Shown in pieces: positions 5,785-8,002 of a stretch of DNA of 8,002 nt. The notes beneath the pieces were generated by a model. It ran no database searches, had not been told where the DNA came from, and saw nothing but the letters and a program-made list of their open reading frames with translations. Both the position numbers and the translations under genes were made by a program. Origin of the DNA: Boseongicola sp. (GTDB taxonomy: Bacteria > Pseudomonadota > Alphaproteobacteria > Rhodobacterales > Rhodobacteraceae); contig JABDPD010000188.1 in the NCBI GenBank assembly GCA_013042895.1, positions 1-8,002 of the forward strand. The letters are read 5' to 3'. The stretch's first letter is position 1; each line of letters begins with the position of its first letter.

Positions 5785-7890
5785 CTACGCGGGTGAAACA
5801 GACGGAGTCGCATGACCGACGCGTAGGCTCAATGCAAACAAGGCTAGAACCGCTGCGACACCTGCAATGTTGACCATCAGTATGCCGGGCCAGAGGCATG
5901 CAATCCCGGCGGCAGCCGCAAAGGCACGCATGGGCCAGTTAAGCCGGCGCTCAAGGCAACCCTGCAACGCCCCGGCTAACCCGTAGATGCCAAATATGGC
6001 GAAGCCAAATATCACCAGAGCAGCGCCCCAGTCGCCCGACAGGAAAGGTGTGTAGGCCATGAGGAGCGGCACGATATAAAGCCCCTTCGCCAGCTTCCAG
6101 CTCTCCACGCCAGTGCGCATCGCAGGTGCTTTCGCGATCGCAGCCGCCGTGAATGAGGCGAGTGCTACCGGTGGGGTCACATTGCTGTCCTGACTGAGCC
6201 AGAAGATAATCATATGCGCTGATAATATCGCAGCCACGGCTGCCTCTGGCGGAACCGTCAGGTCGCGCAATGGGGCAGCGACTTCAAGCGGAAGTGCACG
6301 GATGATCTCAGTCGCTTGTTCTATGGGTATGGGCCCAGATAACAAACTCATGGTCTCTGGCGCTCCTAGCATCAGCACGGCCTTAGCACCGTCATTCAAC
6401 ACGCCGGATGCCAGAGCATCTATGACGACCCGATCCGAAATCATCCCTGCAATCGCAGGTGCTGAAAGCGTCGCGATAACGATATAAGCCGCCGTCACAG
6501 GCAGCCCCATTCCCAGCACTAGGCTCGCGATCGCGATCAGAGTGAGTGCAATGAGGAGATTTCCGCCCGCCCATCCCGCGATCATAAGGCTAAAGGTATT
6601 TCCAATGCCCGCCGTAGAGATCACATTGACTACAAGACCAACTGAACAAAGCAGGACTGCGGTCATGATCATGCCTTTGGTTCCCATCACCAAAGCTTCC
6701 AGAACTGCGCTTGGCCCCATTGGATTTTGTGTCAGCCAACTGGAAGCAATCACCGCAAGAATCCCGAAGACAGCGGCATAGGCAGGTGTGAAGCCCATCA
6801 CCAGCATGGTGATCAAACCTGCAATCGGGATCACAAAGCTGGCGCCCCCTTTGCGGAATGCCGTACCTAGTGTTTCACCGTCATTCTCCATTGGCGGCAA
6901 TTCAAGCCGTTTGGCTTCGATGCGAACGAAGAAGGCAACTGACAAGAAATACAAGAGCGCCGGAAGCGCTGCGACTGCAACGATCCTTTCGTAGGAAATC
7001 TGTGTGAAACTTGCCATTACGAAAGCACCAGCCCCCATAATCGGCGGCATCAACTGGCCACCGGTTGAGGCTGCCGCCTCAACGCCACCAGCGAATGGCG
7101 CGCGGAACCCTGCGCGTTTCATCAATGGTATGGTAATCACGCCGGTCGAGGCTGTATTTGCAACGGCCGAACCCGATATTGTGCCGGTCAGTCCACTCGC
7201 GATCACCGCAACGATGCCCGGGCCGCCTGCCATTTTGCCAGCTACCGCTTGCGCGATATTGATCACAAAGTCGCCTGCACCCGAACGCAAAAGGAAAGCG
7301 CCGAAGATTATGAAAAGAAAGACAAATGTCGCGGAAATCCGAGCGATCGTTCCAAACATTGCGTCGTCGCCAAACAGCGAGCGAAACGCGATCGTTTCCC
7401 AGGAGAGGCCGGGAAAACTGAAGACTCCGCTGATATACTGCCCCCAAAATCCCACGTAGGTGAGCGCCGTAATGATAAGTATCGGTATGACCCAACCGGT
7501 TAGGCGTCGCGTGAACTCCAGTCCACCCAGGATACACAATCCGATTGCGATCCAATCCAAAGGCACAAGGTTCACACCACGATCATAAATCGGGGTCTCA
7601 GCATAGGGAATATAGATAGCCGCCGCTGCCACGGCCGCGCCGAATACCAGATCAAACGCGAACAGCCCACGGCTCTGCGTCTTTCCGCGGATCATGGGAT
7701 TATAAACTGCGGCCAGAAATGCAAAGCCCGCGAAATGGTACGCGTTCCGCTGAAACTCGGAAATAAAGGGATCAAATGCTACATAGATGTGGCCGACCGC
7801 TATGAACAAACATAATCCGTGCAAGGCCGACATGGCCCAGCCTTCGAATTGCCGCACACTCGGCGGTTGGACTTCGGTCTCGTCGCTCAC
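5785..7890 (-). CDS. TRAP transporter fused permease (DctQ-DctM type, probable TAXI system)
   Basis: This is the inner-membrane permease of a secondary TRAP transporter, which uses a sodium or proton gradient and a periplasmic receptor to import an organic acid or similar solute. The roughly 701-aa protein is hydrophobic throughout. An N-terminal DctQ-like small-subunit part (about residues 20-165) includes DWIAIGLCILGGLEFTRR. A DctM-like part (about 170-590) carries the signature GSAVANTASTG (240-250) followed by GGVEAAASTGGQLMPPIMGAGAF. The C-terminal tail (about 594-690), from WKLAKGLYIVPLLMAYTPF, resembles DUF3394. Such fused permeases usually pair with TAXI receptors; none is in the window. 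I prefer the GTG at 7890 because AAGGGGG lies 6 nt upstream; an ATG at 7920 adds 10 residues and has no clear ribosome site. The substrate is unknown. Confidence 0.93.
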   Translation of the reverse strand: MSDETEVQPPSVRQFEGWAMSALHGLCLFIAVGHIYVAFDPFISEFQRNAYHFAGFAFLAAVYNPMIRGKTQSRGLFAFDLVFGAAVAAAAIYIPYAETPIYDRGVNLVPLDWIAIGLCILGGLEFTRRLTGWVIPILIITALTYVGFWGQYISGVFSFPGLSWETIAFRSLFGDDAMFGTIARISATFVFLFIIFGAFLLRSGAGDFVINIAQAVAGKMAGGPGIVAVIASGLTGTISGSAVANTASTGVITIPLMKRAGFRAPFAGGVEAAASTGGQLMPPIMGAGAFVMASFTQISYERIVAVAALPALLYFLSVAFFVRIEAKRLELPPMENDGETLGTAFRKGGASFVIPIAGLITMLVMGFTPAYAAVFGILAVIASSWLTQNPMGPSAVLEALVMGTKGMIMTAVLLCSVGLVVNVISTAGIGNTFSLMIAGWAGGNLLIALTLIAIASLVLGMGLPVTAAYIVIATLSAPAIAGMISDRVVIDALASGVLNDGAKAVLMLGAPETMSLLSGPIPIEQATEIIRALPLEVAAPLRDLTVPPEAAVAAILSAHMIIFWLSQDSNVTPPVALASFTAAAIAKAPAMRTGVESWKLAKGLYIVPLLMAYTPFLSGDWGAALVIFGFAIFGIYGLAGALQGCLERRLNWPMRAFAAAAGIACLWPGILMVNIAGVAAVLALFALSLRVGHATPSVSPA

Positions 7891-7896
7891 CTTAGG

Positions 7897-7903
7897 CCCC
7901 CTT
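7897..7903 (-). promoter_or_regulatory. Ribosome-binding site deciding the TRAP permease start
   Basis: On the minus strand AAGGGGG is followed by CCTAAG and then GTG (7890-7888). It can pair with the anti-Shine-Dalgarno core through one G-U pair at good spacing, whereas the ATG at 7920 has only weak purine content upstream. This favours the GTG start. Confidence 0.6.
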
Positions 7904-7921
7904 CTTTCTGGCCAAATCATT

Positions 7922-8002
7922 CTAGGGGGTCCGAGGAACGAAGTCCCCCGGTTTGTCGCCCGCCGCTAAGCGGGCGACATCCATTCTCACTTGGCCATCA
8001 AA
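7922..8002 (-). CDS. Possible 3' end of an upstream minus-strand gene (partial)
   Basis: One minus-strand frame is open from the window edge to a TAG at 7924-7922, giving 26 residues that begin FDGQVRMDVARLAAGDKPGD. Half of its codons start with G, and C or G is common at third positions, as in real genes here. The stop would lie 1 nt before the ATG at 7920 and 31 nt before the preferred GTG of the TRAP gene, a normal operon spacing. I do not recognise the family; a TAXI receptor would be the expected neighbour but nothing here shows it. Alternatively an upstream gene ends LMAK at the TGA at 7989-7987 in another frame, and this stretch is leader RNA. Confidence 0.4.
   Translation of the reverse strand, partial: FDGQVRMDVARLAAGDKPGDFVPRTP
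7955..7978. repeat. Perfect 9-bp inverted repeat (hairpin) upstream of the TRAP gene
   Basis: GTCGCCCGC (7955-7963) and GCGGGCGAC (7970-7978) form a 9-bp GC-rich stem with a 6-nt loop. No T-run follows on either strand, so it is not a standard intrinsic terminator. It may be part of the coding end of the upstream gene, an mRNA-stabilising or attenuating hairpin in the TRAP leader, or a protein-binding dyad. Confidence 0.5.

Noticed and set aside
7004..7459. 151-codon plus-strand open frame inside the TRAP permease gene
   Set aside because: It is an antisense shadow of a hydrophobic GC-rich gene; its Pro/Ala/Thr-rich translation resembles no family.
1..8002. tRNA, rRNA, CRISPR, insertion-sequence or phage signatures
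   Set aside because: No cloverleaf, direct-repeat array, transposase or integrase sequence was seen on either strand.

Overview
The window looks like chromosomal DNA of an alphaproteobacterium, most likely of the Roseobacter/Rhodobacteraceae group. This is inferred from the gene families (ChoX-type choline receptor, BetI, BetA, DUF1178, a fused TRAP permease), the moderately GC-rich codon use and the very tight gene packing. No RNA gene, insertion sequence, phage gene or CRISPR array is visible, and no gap between genes exceeds about 115 bases.

Layout. Positions 66-704 (+) encode a YfcG-like (Nu-class) glutathione S-transferase. It converges with and overlaps by 4 nt a choline-binding periplasmic receptor, choX (701-1624, -). 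A 76-82 nt divergent intergenic region holds a perfect 14-bp palindrome that I read as a BetI operator. From it betI (1707-2282, +) and the choline dehydrogenase gene betA (2284-3936, +) run as a tightly coupled pair. betA meets the aspartate kinase gene lysC (3937-5175, -) with no spacer: the two stop codons make up one TGATCA palindrome, and a weak intrinsic terminator lies across it. Further right on the minus strand are a DUF1178 zinc-ribbon-like gene (5257-5712) and a long fused TRAP permease gene (5785-7890, or 7920 if an upstream ATG is used). The last 80 nt may hold the 3' end of another minus-strand gene.

How the genes work together. choX, betI and betA form a choline uptake and oxidation module. 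ChoX captures choline in the periplasm for an ABC transporter, BetA oxidises it to betaine aldehyde, and BetI probably represses both directions from the shared palindrome. The ABC partners (choW, choV), the aldehyde dehydrogenase (betB) and choline sulfatase (betC) are not in the window, so the pathway must be completed elsewhere. The GST, lysC, DUF1178 and TRAP genes have no evident functional link to choline.

Most notable observation. Inside lysC an in-frame ATG at codon 251 is preceded by AGGAGG at 5-nt spacing. It would give a 162-aa product made of the two ACT domains, the same architecture as the beta subunit made by overlapping aspartokinase genes in other bacteria. I found no clear sign of an entirely new system; this is mostly an ordinary, compact housekeeping and osmolyte region.
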